From Spirosoma profusum (lineage in GTDB: Bacteria > Bacteroidota > Bacteroidia > Cytophagales > Spirosomataceae), in contig NZ_JACWZY010000024.1 of assembly GCF_014699005.1 (NCBI RefSeq), forward strand, positions 62,001-126,000: DNA of 64,000 nt, given 5' to 3'. Position 1 is the first letter of the stretch, and the number at the start of each line of letters is the position of its first letter. Both the position numbers and the translations under genes were made by a program. Below the pieces are notes generated by a model that was not told the DNA's origin, did no database searches, and saw nothing but the letters and a program-made list of their open reading frames with translations. This document shows positions 1 to 8,323 of this stretch, one piece after another.

Positions 1-1
1 G

Positions 2-358
2 ATTGCCACCATGATTGGCAATTTCAATGATGGTTCGGTAGCCGGTAAAGTACAATTTGGTTCGGGCTGGTGGTTCCTGGATCAGAAAGACGGCATGGAA
101 CGCCAAATCAACGCACTCTCGAACATGGGCTTGCTGAGTCGATTTGTAGGAATGCTGACCGATTCGCGGAGTTTTCTGTCGTATCCACGTCACGAGTACT
201 TCCGCCGGATTCTGTGCAATCTCCTCGGCAATGACATCGAAAACGGCGAGATCCCTGACGATATGGAATGGACCGGCCAGGTGGTGCAAAACATCTGCTA
301 CGGCAATGCAAAATCGTATTTCGGATTTACGAGTAAGCCACAGGAATTAGCTGTTTAA
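2..358 (+). CDS. uxaC: Glucuronate isomerase UxaC, C-terminal part (5' end outside window)
   Basis: This is the last ~118 codons of uronate isomerase, which interconverts D-glucuronate and D-fructuronate (or galacturonate and tagaturonate), the first cytoplasmic step of hexuronate catabolism. Seen directly: the frame is open from the first bases, and the protein carries the family's very conserved end, including GSGWWFLDQKDGMERQ and LTDSRSFLSYPRHEYFRR, followed by a TAA stop. The Met at base 11 lies inside a conserved stretch (ATMIGNF), so it is not the start; the gene begins left of the window. Downstream are kdgK and eda, later enzymes of the same pathway, separated by a 433-base palindromic spacer that may end or attenuate the transcript. 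Confidence 0.95.
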   Translation: MATMIGNFNDGSVAGKVQFGSGWWFLDQKDGMERQINALSNMGLLSRFVGMLTDSRSFLSYPRHEYFRRILCNLLGNDIENGEIPDDMEWTGQVVQNICYGNAKSYFGFTSKPQELAV

Positions 359-409
359 TTTTAAAAAGTTGTAGAGCTGTAGAGTTATAGGGTTATAAAG
401 TTTAAATAC

Positions 410-566
410 GAACCTGTTTACACTTTTAAAAGAGCTGAAAATGAGGTTTTTTGTCATGCTGACGAAGGAAGCATCTCAAGGCATCATAAGACTCAACTAA
501 GTAATCTTTAAGATGCTTCCTTCGTCAGCATGATAAAAATGGCATCGGAGCAAAAGTTTAAACAGT
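410..566. repeat. Dispersed composite palindrome, copy 1
   Basis: The core arms are tttgtcatgctgacgaagg (from ~450) and its complement ccttcgtcagcatgataaa (to ~537), each extended by gaagcatct or agatgcttc. Outer arms aacctgtttacacttt (411-426) and aaagtttaaacag (553-565) enclose the core. At least eight further copies occur in this window, always between genes or at a gene end. Confidence 0.9.
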
Positions 567-592
567 CTTTACTTATGATGCCAACTCTATAA

Positions 593-757
593 CCTGAGCC
601 TGTTCAAACGTTCAGACGCAATTCTAAAAGGAGTGTTTTTGTCATGCTGACGCAGGAAGCATCTTGAGGCATCCTAAAGTACTAATGAGGAAAGTTTAAG
701 ATGCTTCCTGCGTCAGCATGACAAAAACCGCACTCGAATTAAAGTTTAAACAGGTTC
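593..757. repeat. Dispersed composite palindrome, copy 2
   Basis: The core arms are gtttttgtcatgctgacg (635 on) and cgtcagcatgacaaaaac (to 728), with caggaagcatctt and aagatgcttcctg inside. The outer arms are gcctgttcaaac (~596-607) and gtttaaacaggttc (744-757). The copy lies directly after copy 1, in the same uxaC-kdgK spacer. Confidence 0.9.
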
Positions 758-791
758 CCTTATAACTCTAAAACTTTACAACTTTTAAAAA

Positions 792-1817
792 ATGCAAGTT
801 TGTTGTTTTGGTGAATTATTGTTGCGGTTTTCCCCGATTGCTCAGGGTGAGTGGATTCGTCAAACGTCTATGCCCGTATTTGTGGGCGGAGCCGAACTGA
901 ACGTAGCAACTGCCCTGGCCACTTGGGAAATCCCGGTAAAATACAGCTCAGTACTTCCGCAAAATTCACTGGCCGACGACATTATCAGCTACGTAGCGAA
1001 TAAAGGTATCGACCCATCGGGCATTGTTCGATTTGGGGAGCGTGTCGGTTGTTATTACCTCCCGCAGGGTACCGATTTGAAAAACGCAGGTGTCATTTAC
1101 GACCGCGCTTATTCCGCTTTTTCCGAATTAAAACCAGGTAAGGTTGACTGGAACGCCGTTCTGGAAAACACAAGCTGGCTTCATGTCAGCGCCATTAGCC
1201 CGGCTTTAAACGCAGACGTAGCAGCAGCCTGTGAAGAACTGGTAGCCATAGCATCGGCCAAAGGAATTACCGTTTCGATAGATCTGAACCATCGGGCGCG
1301 GCTCTGGCAATACGGCGTTTTGCCAGTCGATATGATGCCGGGAATTGTGCAGCACTGCGACGTAGTGATGGGAAATATTTGGGCGGCCAACGCTTTATTG
1401 GGCATTTCGGTCGATGACGACATCCATGCTAAAGGGCAGCAGTCAGACTACGTAGCACACGCCCTCGCTACATCGGAAGCGATTCAGACACGTTTCCCAA
1501 AATGTAAAGTTGTCGCCAATACGTTCCGGTTCGACGTAGCACCGACCGGCCTTCGGTATTATACTACGTTATATAAAGATGGTGAGCAGTACGTATCGCC
1601 GGAGTTATTGACCGATTCTGTGGTCGACCGGGTTGGCAGTGGCGATTGTTTCATGGCGGGACTGATTTATGGGCTTTATAAGCAACACAGTCCACAGGAG
1701 GTGCTTAACTTTGCGGCCGAAGCCGCTTTTGGCAAATTGCAGGAAATGGGCGATGCCACTAATCAGACTGTCGACACAATTAAGCGACGTCAACAATTGC
1801 TCACTTCGCTAATTTAA
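792..1817 (+). CDS. kdgK: 2-dehydro-3-deoxygluconokinase (PfkB family)
   Basis: A 341-residue PfkB-fold sugar kinase. It is expected to phosphorylate KDG (2-keto-3-deoxygluconate) to KDPG in the cytoplasm, using ATP. Seen: the N-terminal beta-strand start CCFGELLLRFSP, the substrate-loop signature VGGAELNVATALA (residues 31-43), and the C-terminal PfkB motif DRVGSGD (279-285) holding the anion hole and catalytic Asp. The substrate call rests on similarity to KdgK-type kinases and on the next gene, 7 bases downstream, being the KDPG aldolase. That makes a two-gene operon that completes the path begun by uxaC. Length is normal for the family. The ATG at 792 is the first in frame after the palindromic spacer. 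Confidence 0.9.
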   Translation: MQVCCFGELLLRFSPIAQGEWIRQTSMPVFVGGAELNVATALATWEIPVKYSSVLPQNSLADDIISYVANKGIDPSGIVRFGERVGCYYLPQGTDLKNAGVIYDRAYSAFSELKPGKVDWNAVLENTSWLHVSAISPALNADVAAACEELVAIASAKGITVSIDLNHRARLWQYGVLPVDMMPGIVQHCDVVMGNIWAANALLGISVDDDIHAKGQQSDYVAHALATSEAIQTRFPKCKVVANTFRFDVAPTGLRYYTTLYKDGEQYVSPELLTDSVVDRVGSGDCFMAGLIYGLYKQHSPQEVLNFAAEAAFGKLQEMGDATNQTVDTIKRRQQLLTSLI

Positions 1818-1824
1818 ACCGATT

Positions 1825-2493
1825 ATGCCCGCATTTTCTTCCGATACTATTCTCGATCTGGTTACTAATCATCCGATTGTACCGGTTTTTTATCATGCCG
1901 ATGCCGCCCACGCGCAAAGCATCGTACAGGCCTGTTACGACGGTGGCCTACGTGTGTTTGAATTCACGAACCGGGGTGACAGAGCCCTGCCGGTATTCAC
2001 ACAACTCGCCGGATACGTAGCAAAAAACTGCCCTGATATGGCCCTGGGCATCGGCACCATCCTGACGCCGGAAGATGCCACCAAATTCATCGAAGCTGGT
2101 GCTGCGTTTGTGGTCCAGCCGGTTACGACAGCTGCTGTGGGCGATGTTTGCCGGGAAAAAGGTGTCCCCTGGATGCCCGCCGGTTCAACGCTCAACGAAA
2201 TTTATCAGGCTACGTTGCTGGGCGCCAGGTTGGTGAAAGTGTTTCCCGGTAACGTAGTAGGGCCAGATTTCATCAAAGCCATCAAAGGTCCAATGCCCTG
2301 GCTGCAACTGATGGTAACTGGTGGCGTTGAACCAACTTACGAAAGCATCAACGCCTGGTTTAAAGCGGGCGTAACGGCCGTAGGTATGGGGTCTCAATTA
2401 TTCGCCGGAGACGGTGCCAATCCAGACGTGTTACGTGAACGCGTGGATTCCCTGGTTCAAATTGTCAGGCCTTTTATTAGTAAAGCCAAATAG
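1825..2493 (+). CDS. eda: KDPG / 4-hydroxy-2-oxoglutarate aldolase
   Basis: A class I aldolase of 222 residues that splits KDPG into pyruvate and glyceraldehyde-3-phosphate, the exit step of hexuronate (and Entner-Doudoroff) catabolism. Seen: the (alpha/beta)8 family motifs IVPVFYH, the base Glu46 in RVFEFTNRG, GIGTILTPEDA, and the Schiff-base Lys138 in ARLVKVFPGN, followed by VTGGVEPT. The Lys and Glu positions match the E. coli Eda residues 133 and 45 closely. It is tightly linked to kdgK (7-base gap) and ends in a G+C-rich hairpin shared with the convergent HxlR gene. Confidence 0.95.
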   Translation: MPAFSSDTILDLVTNHPIVPVFYHADAAHAQSIVQACYDGGLRVFEFTNRGDRALPVFTQLAGYVAKNCPDMALGIGTILTPEDATKFIEAGAAFVVQPVTTAAVGDVCREKGVPWMPAGSTLNEIYQATLLGARLVKVFPGNVVGPDFIKAIKGPMPWLQLMVTGGVEPTYESINAWFKAGVTAVGMGSQLFAGDGANPDVLRERVDSLVQIVRPFISKAK

Positions 2494-2553
2494 GCCCCGA
2501 CAGGCTCTGGCCGCTTCGGCGGTCCGACGCTTCGGCCCGTGCCTGTCGGGGCC
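2493..2553. terminator. G+C-rich hairpin between convergent eda and hxlR-type gene
   Basis: Perfect 13-base arms ggccccgacaggc (2493-2505) and gcctgtcggggcc (2541-2553) enclose a loop with further short GC pairing (ggccgcttcgg, cttcggccc). It starts on the last base of the eda stop codon. It has no U-run, so it may be a repeat-derived palindrome acting as a two-way transcript end, not a classical intrinsic terminator. Confidence 0.6.
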
Positions 2554-2568
2554 CACTATCACTACATT

Positions 2569-2958
2569 TTACTCGTTTCTCAGAATACGCGCTCGATGCT
2601 GGATGCCCCAATTTCGTAGGGCTTCAATAATATCATCCAGCGAGCTGCTGTATTCCGTCAGTTCATATTCAACCGTAACGGGCGTGGTTGTATACACGTT
2701 ACGTATCACGAACTGATTCATTTCCAGCTCTTTCAATTCTTTGCTCAGCACTTTGGCCGTAATGCCCGTCACGGTCCGCTGCAACTCACGAAATCGTTTG
2801 GGTCCGGTGCTCAAGCCAATAATAATCGGCAGTTTCCATTTTCCATTCAGGACGTAGAGCGCGTCCTGCACCGCCATCAGACTTTGCGAACATTCCCGCT
2901 CGGTATGCGGGTTATGGAGTCGCGTCACGAGCGATGGTTCTTCAACGAGTGTGCTCAT
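2569..2958 (-). CDS. HxlR-family winged-helix transcriptional regulator
   Basis: A 129-residue HxlR/MarR-like DNA-binding protein. Seen: the family core GKWKLPIIIGLSTGPKRF (about residues 40-57), FRELQRTVTGITAKVLSKEL (recognition helix), and the wing and C-terminal helix YELTEYSSSLDDIIEALRNWG. An N-terminal Cys23 (ECSQSL) sits where many HxlR proteins have a redox- or aldehyde-sensing cysteine. It is divergent from a DoxX-like membrane gene, which is its likely target. The 149-base gap between them contains the tandem palindromic element at 2995-3021. Sensing of electrophiles or oxidants is family knowledge, not shown here. Confidence 0.9.
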   Translation of the reverse strand: MSTLVEEPSLVTRLHNPHTERECSQSLMAVQDALYVLNGKWKLPIIIGLSTGPKRFRELQRTVTGITAKVLSKELKELEMNQFVIRNVYTTTPVTVEYELTEYSSSLDDIIEALRNWGIQHRARILRNE

Positions 2959-2994
2959 AGAATAAAGATACTACACCCTAACGAATTGATAATG

Positions 2995-3021
2995 TGGTAT
3001 CCTAAACGATACTGGTATCCT
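2995..3021. promoter_or_regulatory. Candidate HxlR operator
   Basis: Between the divergent HxlR and DoxX-like genes lie two direct copies of tggtatcct (2995-3003 and 3013-3021), 18 bases apart. Between them sits the interrupted palindrome GTATC-ctaaac-GATAC (2997-3012). A further ggtatac and tggatac follow to ~3047. Spacing and symmetry suit binding of winged-helix dimers on the shared promoter. This is inference from pattern only. Confidence 0.5.
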
Positions 3022-3107
3022 TTGGTATACTGCTACCAAATGGATACTTCCGTTGAGTAGGTTTGCTTCATCAACCGCAGCGCAAACGGCTGCCTTAAAT
3101 CACTCTA

Positions 3108-3467
3108 ATGATGAACTCGAAAAGCAAACGTATCATAACCATCGTTGTTACAGCACTGGCGGCCGGGATGGTTGTTCTTAGTGGTATTATGAAGTTAACA
3201 CAATCGGCGCAGGTCATGGAAGGTCTCAATAAAGTGGGCGTTGGGCCGTATGTGATTCTGCTGGGTTGTATGGAGATTGGCTTCACGCTGCTCTATCTCT
3301 ACCCCAAAACGATGAAACTGGGTTTTATTCTACTATCCTGCTACTTCGCCGGCGCTCTGGCAACTGAACTCTCGCACGGAACACCGTTTAACGCCATTAC
3401 ACCAATCGCGTTAGTATGGATTAGTGCTTTCCTGCGCGATAGAACGACATTTTTGCCAACGACATAG
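3108..3467 (+). CDS. DoxX-like small membrane protein
   Basis: A 119-residue protein with four predicted membrane helices (about 8-30, 45-64, 67-88 and 96-112). The first is followed by the DoxX-like signature SGIMKLTQSAQVMEGL (starting near residue 25). DoxX-like proteins are often induced by redox or electrophile stress; their biochemical role is not settled. It is divergent from the HxlR regulator, a pairing common in Bacteroidota that suggests direct control. Two ATG codons occur in tandem at 3108 and 3111, and either could start translation. The gene converges with the LytTR regulator, only 6 bases apart. Confidence 0.8.
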   Translation: MMNSKSKRIITIVVTALAAGMVVLSGIMKLTQSAQVMEGLNKVGVGPYVILLGCMEIGFTLLYLYPKTMKLGFILLSCYFAGALATELSHGTPFNAITPIALVWISAFLRDRTTFLPTT

Positions 3468-3473
3468 TCAACT

Positions 3474-4202
3474 TCACTTCTTCCACAACTTATCCGACAG
3501 CACCTGATTCATAACCTGGTCGCGGTAGTTGCGACTGATGGGAATACGGTGGGTCTGGATGAAAATCTCATTACCTTCAATGCCTTCTATTTTGGGAATC
3601 GAAACCATGTAGGATTTATGCACCCTAAGAAACCCATGTCCATCTAGATTTTGCTCTAAGCTTTTCATATTCAGCAGCGTTACGTATTTCCCTTTGCTCG
3701 TAAAAATCGTTACGTAATTCTGCAAACCCTCCACAAACAGAATATCATCGAAGAAGATTTTCTCGTACTTATTACCGCATTTGACAAAGAAATAATCGTC
3801 GCTGGTTTCTGATTTCGGTGCGCCCAGCGCAGTCGATTGGTTCAGAAGTTTGTGGTATTCTCTGGCTTTATTGGCCGACTTAAAAAACCGGTCGAACGTA
3901 ATGGGTTTCAGCAGGTAATCCAGTACGTTGAGTTGAAAACCTTCCAGCGCAAAACTCGGATAGGCCGTTGTGAGAACAACCATCGGCGGTTTGGGTACCA
4001 TTTTCAGGAAATCAATCCCACTCATTTTGGGCATCTGAATATCCAGAAAAATCAGGTCAACCGATTGCTGTTCCAATACGTTGATAAGCTCCAGCGGGTT
4101 TTCGCAGGTACCAGTCAACTGCAGAAAATCAACCTCCCGAACGTAGCTGGCCAGCCCCTCGCGCGCCAACGGTTCATCATCGACAATAACACAGTTCAGC
4201 AT
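3474..4202 (-). CDS. LytTR-family response regulator
   Basis: A 242-residue two-component regulator. Seen: a receiver domain (residues 1-120) with the acidic pocket IVDDE, the phospho-acceptor Asp in LIFLDIQMPKMSG, TTAY and LLKPI (Lys), then a LytTR DNA-binding domain (about 140-240) with FVEGLQNYVTIFTSKGKYVTLL and FLRVHKSYMVSI. I chose the ATG at 4202 because it begins at the first receiver strand; the longer frame to 4229 starts with TTG and adds nine unconserved residues. The partner histidine kinase ends 19 bases upstream, so the two form an operon. Confidence 0.93.
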   Translation of the reverse strand: MLNCVIVDDEPLAREGLASYVREVDFLQLTGTCENPLELINVLEQQSVDLIFLDIQMPKMSGIDFLKMVPKPPMVVLTTAYPSFALEGFQLNVLDYLLKPITFDRFFKSANKAREYHKLLNQSTALGAPKSETSDDYFFVKCGNKYEKIFFDDILFVEGLQNYVTIFTSKGKYVTLLNMKSLEQNLDGHGFLRVHKSYMVSIPKIEGIEGNEIFIQTHRIPISRNYRDQVMNQVLSDKLWKK

Positions 4203-4221
4203 TGTTATGGAGGTTAAATTA

Positions 4222-5343
4222 TCAGGCAACCTGCAACGTAGCAGCTTGCGCTATTTCGGTCAGTTTCAGCCGTAGTGCTACGTTGAAACTCATCTTATCC
4301 TGCTGAATATCCAGTTCATATTGGCCAGGATACAGCAAATCCAGTCGACGCTGTACGTTCTTCAGGCCAATACCTCCGTAGTGAACGGCTTCCTGATGTT
4401 GACTAAACGTAGTACTATTCGATACAACCAAATTCAACTGCTGGCCTTCCAGCGCCAGTTTGATACGTATCCAGTTTGGTCGGTCGCTGTCTTTTGATAC
4501 GTGCTTAAAGGCATTTTCGACAAACGTCATCACGATAAACGGCGCGATGCCCAAGTGATCGGAATAACCCGACTCGATGTCAACGGTAACCGTTACGTTG
4601 TTATTCTGCCGAAGTCGCTCCAGTTCAATAAAATTTTCCAGATAGGCAATCTCGCGACCCAACGGTATCTGCTGATCATTACACTCATAAAGCTGATACC
4701 GAAGCAGTTCCGAAAATTTAGCCAGCGAATTCGACGCCATATCCGGGTTTTTGTGAATCAGAAAAAAGATCGAATTGATCGTGTTGAACAGGAAGTGCGG
4801 ATTGAACTGATTTTTCAGGAATTTAAGTTCAGTTTCCAGTTTTTCTTTTTCCAGCAACTGCTGTCGATTACGTGTCTGAATCCAGCTTTTCGTCAGCTTA
4901 ATGCTCATTGCCAACGTCATACTGGCCATCGTCGAGGGCAATGCATTTCCCAGAAACTGATAATAGCAGGCCGATTCACCAAACAATTCCTGTATGGTTT
5001 TCCCACTGACAAAGGCACTAAAATAATACCCACCGGCTATGCAGAACGTAGCAAACAATATCGTCAACAGCAAATAGAGAATGTACGGGGTAAATCGGCT
5101 TTTTTCCAGGTATCGGGGAATCAGGAAATACAAGTTGAAGTAGACGGCCAGCGCCTGAAAAATGACGTAGAAACTGTATTTAAGCGTGTAAGGCAGGATT
5201 ACAATCGTCTGAAGAACCGCTACCGGATTTCCCCACGTAATGACCCACGAGATATAATGATACAAAAACCAGAATGGCAGGTGGTAGAGTTTGTACCTAA
5301 AAAACCAGCTCTGACTCAATTGATTATAGGATAAGGCACGCAT
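4222..5343 (-). CDS. LytS/YpdA-type sensor histidine kinase
   Basis: A 373-residue membrane histidine kinase that phosphorylates the LytTR regulator encoded just downstream. Seen: an N-terminal membrane part with about four helices (residues ~15-160), a coiled linker (QLLEKEKLETELKFLKNQ), the His_kinase box NQFNPHFLFNTINSIFFLI with the phospho-acceptor His, and an ATP-binding region with VMTFVENAFKH and GGIGLKNVQRRLDLLY. I chose the ATG at 5343; the frame extends to a GTG at 5355 without conserved residues. The signal sensed is unknown, since the membrane part has no recognisable ligand domain. Confidence 0.92.
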   Translation of the reverse strand: MRALSYNQLSQSWFFRYKLYHLPFWFLYHYISWVITWGNPVAVLQTIVILPYTLKYSFYVIFQALAVYFNLYFLIPRYLEKSRFTPYILYLLLTILFATFCIAGGYYFSAFVSGKTIQELFGESACYYQFLGNALPSTMASMTLAMSIKLTKSWIQTRNRQQLLEKEKLETELKFLKNQFNPHFLFNTINSIFFLIHKNPDMASNSLAKFSELLRYQLYECNDQQIPLGREIAYLENFIELERLRQNNNVTVTVDIESGYSDHLGIAPFIVMTFVENAFKHVSKDSDRPNWIRIKLALEGQQLNLVVSNSTTFSQHQEAVHYGGIGLKNVQRRLDLLYPGQYELDIQQDKMSFNVALRLKLTEIAQAATLQVA

Positions 5344-5601
5344 GTCCGTCAGCACGATTTACTCGATAACAATTGCCACAAGTTACGTGAATCAGCCAGA
5401 ACTATGCTGCTCCATTCTATGAACGGCCAGAACTAATTGACCAATTACCCAGCCTGAAGGACAACCTGCACGTCAACAACCATTTCTAAAATTCCGCGAT
5501 TTTCCTGCTGTTCGTCAACTAAATCGAGTCAGTTGTCAATCCATTTTTTTATTCAGCTAAGCCCATTTTTTCTTTGATACGTTGGTCTAAATACGACTGT
5601 T

Positions 5602-6078
5602 ATGCCTTTGTATCAATTATCCATCAACGGAAAAAAGTATAGGGTTAACGCTGATGCTCAGATGCCTTTACTTTGGGTCATTCGGGAACTGGTTGGCCTT
5701 ACGGGTACGAAATATGGCTGTGGCATCGCTCAGTGTGGCGCTTGTACGGTGCATCTTAAAGGTGCTCCGGTACGTTCCTGTTCCTTTCCGGTATCGGCTG
5801 TACTGAATCAACCCATCACCACTATTGAAGGGATTTCGAATGATAATTCTCACCCGGTGCAAAAAGCATGGATTGACGAGCAGGTGCCGCAATGTGGCTA
5901 TTGCCAAAGTGGGCAGATTATGTCAGCGGTTGCACTGCTGAGAGATAATCCTCATCCTTCCGATGCTGACATTAATGCGGCCATGCAGGGAAATATTTGC
6001 CGTTGTGGCACGTACCCGCGCATCCGAAAAGCCATTAAACGAGCCGCTGCTACGCTTCCTAAAACGAACGGTCAATGA
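5602..6078 (+). CDS. 2Fe-2S subunit of an isoquinoline 1-oxidoreductase-type molybdenum hydroxylase
   Basis: A 158-residue small subunit that passes electrons from a molybdenum active site. Seen: the plant-type ferredoxin cluster motif YGCGIAQCGACTVHLKG with a fourth Cys in VRSCSF (residues ~38-62), and the second [2Fe-2S] domain with CGYCQSGQ and ICRCGTYPRIRKAI (~100-145). All eight ligand cysteines are present. Length is typical of IorA-like subunits. The stop codon overlaps the ATG of the first large subunit (ATGA), so the two are translationally coupled. No FAD subunit is encoded nearby, which fits the IorAB class that delivers electrons to a cytochrome. Confidence 0.92.
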   Translation: MPLYQLSINGKKYRVNADAQMPLLWVIRELVGLTGTKYGCGIAQCGACTVHLKGAPVRSCSFPVSAVLNQPITTIEGISNDNSHPVQKAWIDEQVPQCGYCQSGQIMSAVALLRDNPHPSDADINAAMQGNICRCGTYPRIRKAIKRAAATLPKTNGQ

Positions 6079-8237
6079 AAATAATGAAGGAAATTTCTCG
6101 CCGAAATTTTATCCGCCAGACGAGTCTTTCAGGAATTGCCTTGACCCTTGGGGCTTCGGTTTCAGGAAAAACAGCGGTGGAAATCATCAATGCCCAGACG
6201 CCCGACAAAATGGGTACCGAATTGATGTCCTGGATTTCCATTGACAAGTCCGGAAAGGTAACGATTGTGAGCCATCGTTCGGAAATGGGACAGGGAACGT
6301 ACCAGGCCATTCCGCAGATGATTGCCGAAGAACTGGAAGTCAATCTGGATCAGGTAACCATTTTTTTCGCACCGGCGAATCCGAAAAAATACGGCCCGCA
6401 GCCGCAGGAAGGCAGTTTTTCGGTACGTGGCTGGTATAAGCAACTGCTACAGGTTGGCGCATCAGCGCGGGAAATGCTCATCGACGTAGCGACCAAACGA
6501 TGGAATGTCGCTACGTCGGAATGCTACGCGAAGAACGGCGACGTCATTCATAGACCTTCCGGCAAAAAGCTTGGCTATGGACTTCTGGTTGAAGAAGCTG
6601 CTACGTTAACGCCCCCTCAGAACGTAGAACTAAAAAGTCGGAAGGCGTATAAAATCATTGGGAAGCCGTTGCGCCGTCAGGATATTCCACTGAAAATCAA
6701 CGGCACGGCTCAATTCGGACTCGACAAAAAACTACCGGGAATGCTGTATGCGGTGGTCGAACGGAGTCCGCGATTTCGGGGGAAAGTAAAACGATTCGAC
6801 GATTCCAAAACGAAAGCCATACCGGGTGTAAAACAGGTTCTGACGGTCAAGCGAGCCGTTTTTGGCAGTTTGTTCGAAGGAGTCGCTGTTGTAGCCGATT
6901 CGCTTTGGGCCGCGCTGCAAGGGCGAAAAGTGTTGGTAGTCGAATGGGATGATTCGGGCTTTGATCATCCTGGTTCTGAACAGCTTGCTAGTCAGATGCG
7001 GGAGAATCTTAAAAAACCTGGGCCGTCTCCCCAATTCGAAGCTGCTTTTGAAAACGCGACTAAAAAGCTGGAAGCGGTTTACGAAACGCCTTACCAATCA
7101 CACAGTTGCATGGAACCGCTCAACTGCATTGCTCACGTACAGGACAATCGCATCGAGATTTGGGGGCCCATTCAGGAAGCGAACTGGATCCAAGCCGATT
7201 TGAGTGAACGAATGGGCATTCCGAAAGAAAATGTCACCGTAAACATGACTTTTCTGGGCGGTGGTTTCGGACGTAAAGCCTTTCCCGACTACCCCCATGA
7301 AGCGGCTTTAATTTCCAAAGCCATAAATGCACCTGTTCAGGTTGTATGGACGCGGGAAGATGATATGCGTTTAGGTCCGTTTCGTCCGGGTGCTTTTTAC
7401 GCATGTAGAGGTGGGATTGATAACAAAGGCCAAATCCAAGCTTTACAGACAATAACGGCCACACAATGGCTTGGCGAGGGCTGGAGTCCCGAACCCTATC
7501 CTGATCCGAAACCAGCGGGGTATAATTCAGGAAGTTTAGAAGGAATGCCAAGCCCTTATTTCAAGGCAATTCCGCATTACAGTTTTGGTGGCGTGGGGAC
7601 CCGTTCGCCAATACCGGTCATGTGGTGGCGTGCCCCGATGGCCAATACAGCGGGTTTCGCGGGCGAAAGTTTCGTAGATGAACTCGCTCATCTGGCTGGT
7701 CAGGACCCGATGGATTTCCGCCGAAGTCATTTACCTGACAAACGATTTCAAGCTCTTCTTGACCAGTTGGAAGCTATTAGCAACTGGAAATCAAGAGGTA
7801 AAAATGCGGGTTGGGGCGTAGCGATTACGGAATGCTTTGGTGGTATCTGTGGTCATATCGTTCAGGTCGTTCGCAAAACCGATGGCAAACTCAACATCAA
7901 TAAAGTGATTGCCTTAATCGATTGCGGCTGGTATGTCAATCCCGACATCATCCGCGCTCAGGTAGAAGGAAGCATCATTATGGGTCTGGGAGCGGCCATC
8001 AAGCATGCCACTACGTTCAACGACGGAAAAGCTGTACACCAGAATTTCAATACGTACGAAATGCCCCGCATGACCGATACGCCTGAGATTGAGGTGCATA
8101 TCATGGAAAACGATGAGCCTGCCGGAGGTGTCGGCGAACCCGGCCTCCCTCCATTCGCCCCTGCCCTATGCAATGCCATTTTCGACCTGACGGGCAAACG
8201 CATCCGCACATTGCCGTTCAAACTGGAAGAAGTATAA
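6075..8237 (+). CDS. Molybdopterin-binding large subunit, IorB-like, copy 1 (Tat-exported)
   Basis: A 720-residue xanthine-oxidase-fold large subunit that would hydroxylate a heterocycle or oxidise an aldehyde with water as oxygen donor. Seen: a twin-arginine signal ISRRNFIRQTSLSG at the N terminus, the repeated aldehyde-oxidase head motifs SHRSEMGQGTYQAIPQ and KPLRRQDIPLKINGTAQFG, the cofactor loop FLGGGFGRKAF, and the C-terminal GGVGEPGLPPFAPALCNA with the catalytic Glu (GEPG). It follows the 2Fe-2S subunit with a 4-base overlap. Export of the folded complex to the periplasm by Tat is expected for this class. The substrate cannot be told from sequence. Confidence 0.9.
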   Translation: MKIMKEISRRNFIRQTSLSGIALTLGASVSGKTAVEIINAQTPDKMGTELMSWISIDKSGKVTIVSHRSEMGQGTYQAIPQMIAEELEVNLDQVTIFFAPANPKKYGPQPQEGSFSVRGWYKQLLQVGASAREMLIDVATKRWNVATSECYAKNGDVIHRPSGKKLGYGLLVEEAATLTPPQNVELKSRKAYKIIGKPLRRQDIPLKINGTAQFGLDKKLPGMLYAVVERSPRFRGKVKRFDDSKTKAIPGVKQVLTVKRAVFGSLFEGVAVVADSLWAALQGRKVLVVEWDDSGFDHPGSEQLASQMRENLKKPGPSPQFEAAFENATKKLEAVYETPYQSHSCMEPLNCIAHVQDNRIEIWGPIQEANWIQADLSERMGIPKENVTVNMTFLGGGFGRKAFPDYPHEAALISKAINAPVQVVWTREDDMRLGPFRPGAFYACRGGIDNKGQIQALQTITATQWLGEGWSPEPYPDPKPAGYNSGSLEGMPSPYFKAIPHYSFGGVGTRSPIPVMWWRAPMANTAGFAGESFVDELAHLAGQDPMDFRRSHLPDKRFQALLDQLEAISNWKSRGKNAGWGVAITECFGGICGHIVQVVRKTDGKLNINKVIALIDCGWYVNPDIIRAQVEGSIIMGLGAAIKHATTFNDGKAVHQNFNTYEMPRMTDTPEIEVHIMENDEPAGGVGEPGLPPFAPALCNAIFDLTGKRIRTLPFKLEEV

Positions 8238-8250
8238 TTATGAGGCTATT

Positions 8251-8286
8251 TAAGGAATCAAAAGAAGCTGAAAATGAGCCTTTTTG
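8251..8286. repeat. Possible decayed fragment of the dispersed palindrome
   Basis: The sequence aaaagaagctgaaaatgag followed by cctttttg closely matches the left flank of composite copy 1 (aaaagagctgaaaatgag then gttttttg, 427-452). There is no matching right arm here. It may be the relic of a lost copy between the two large-subunit genes. The match is short. Confidence 0.35.
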
Positions 8287-8323
8287 CAACAGGAACTATC
8301 CAACGTAACGACGAAGCGATCCA

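Larger units (their letters stand above)
359..791. repeat. Non-coding spacer built of nested inverted repeats
   Basis: No gene is visible between uxaC and kdgK. The spacer holds two composite palindromes side by side (410-566 and 593-757). They are enclosed by a third, looser pair of arms: the AT-rich sequence after the uxaC stop (about 360-400, with gttgtagag and gagttatagg) is roughly the reverse complement of the sequence before the kdgK start (about 755-788, ccttataactc and tttacaactttt). The whole spacer could fold as a cruciform or long RNA hairpin. I see no clear promoter in it. Confidence 0.75.

Noticed and set aside
4501..5334. 277-residue plus-strand open frame opposite the histidine kinase
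   Set aside because: Its translation is basic and rich in Arg, Gln and Ile without any family motif, and it lies wholly opposite a well-supported kinase gene; it is a shadow frame.
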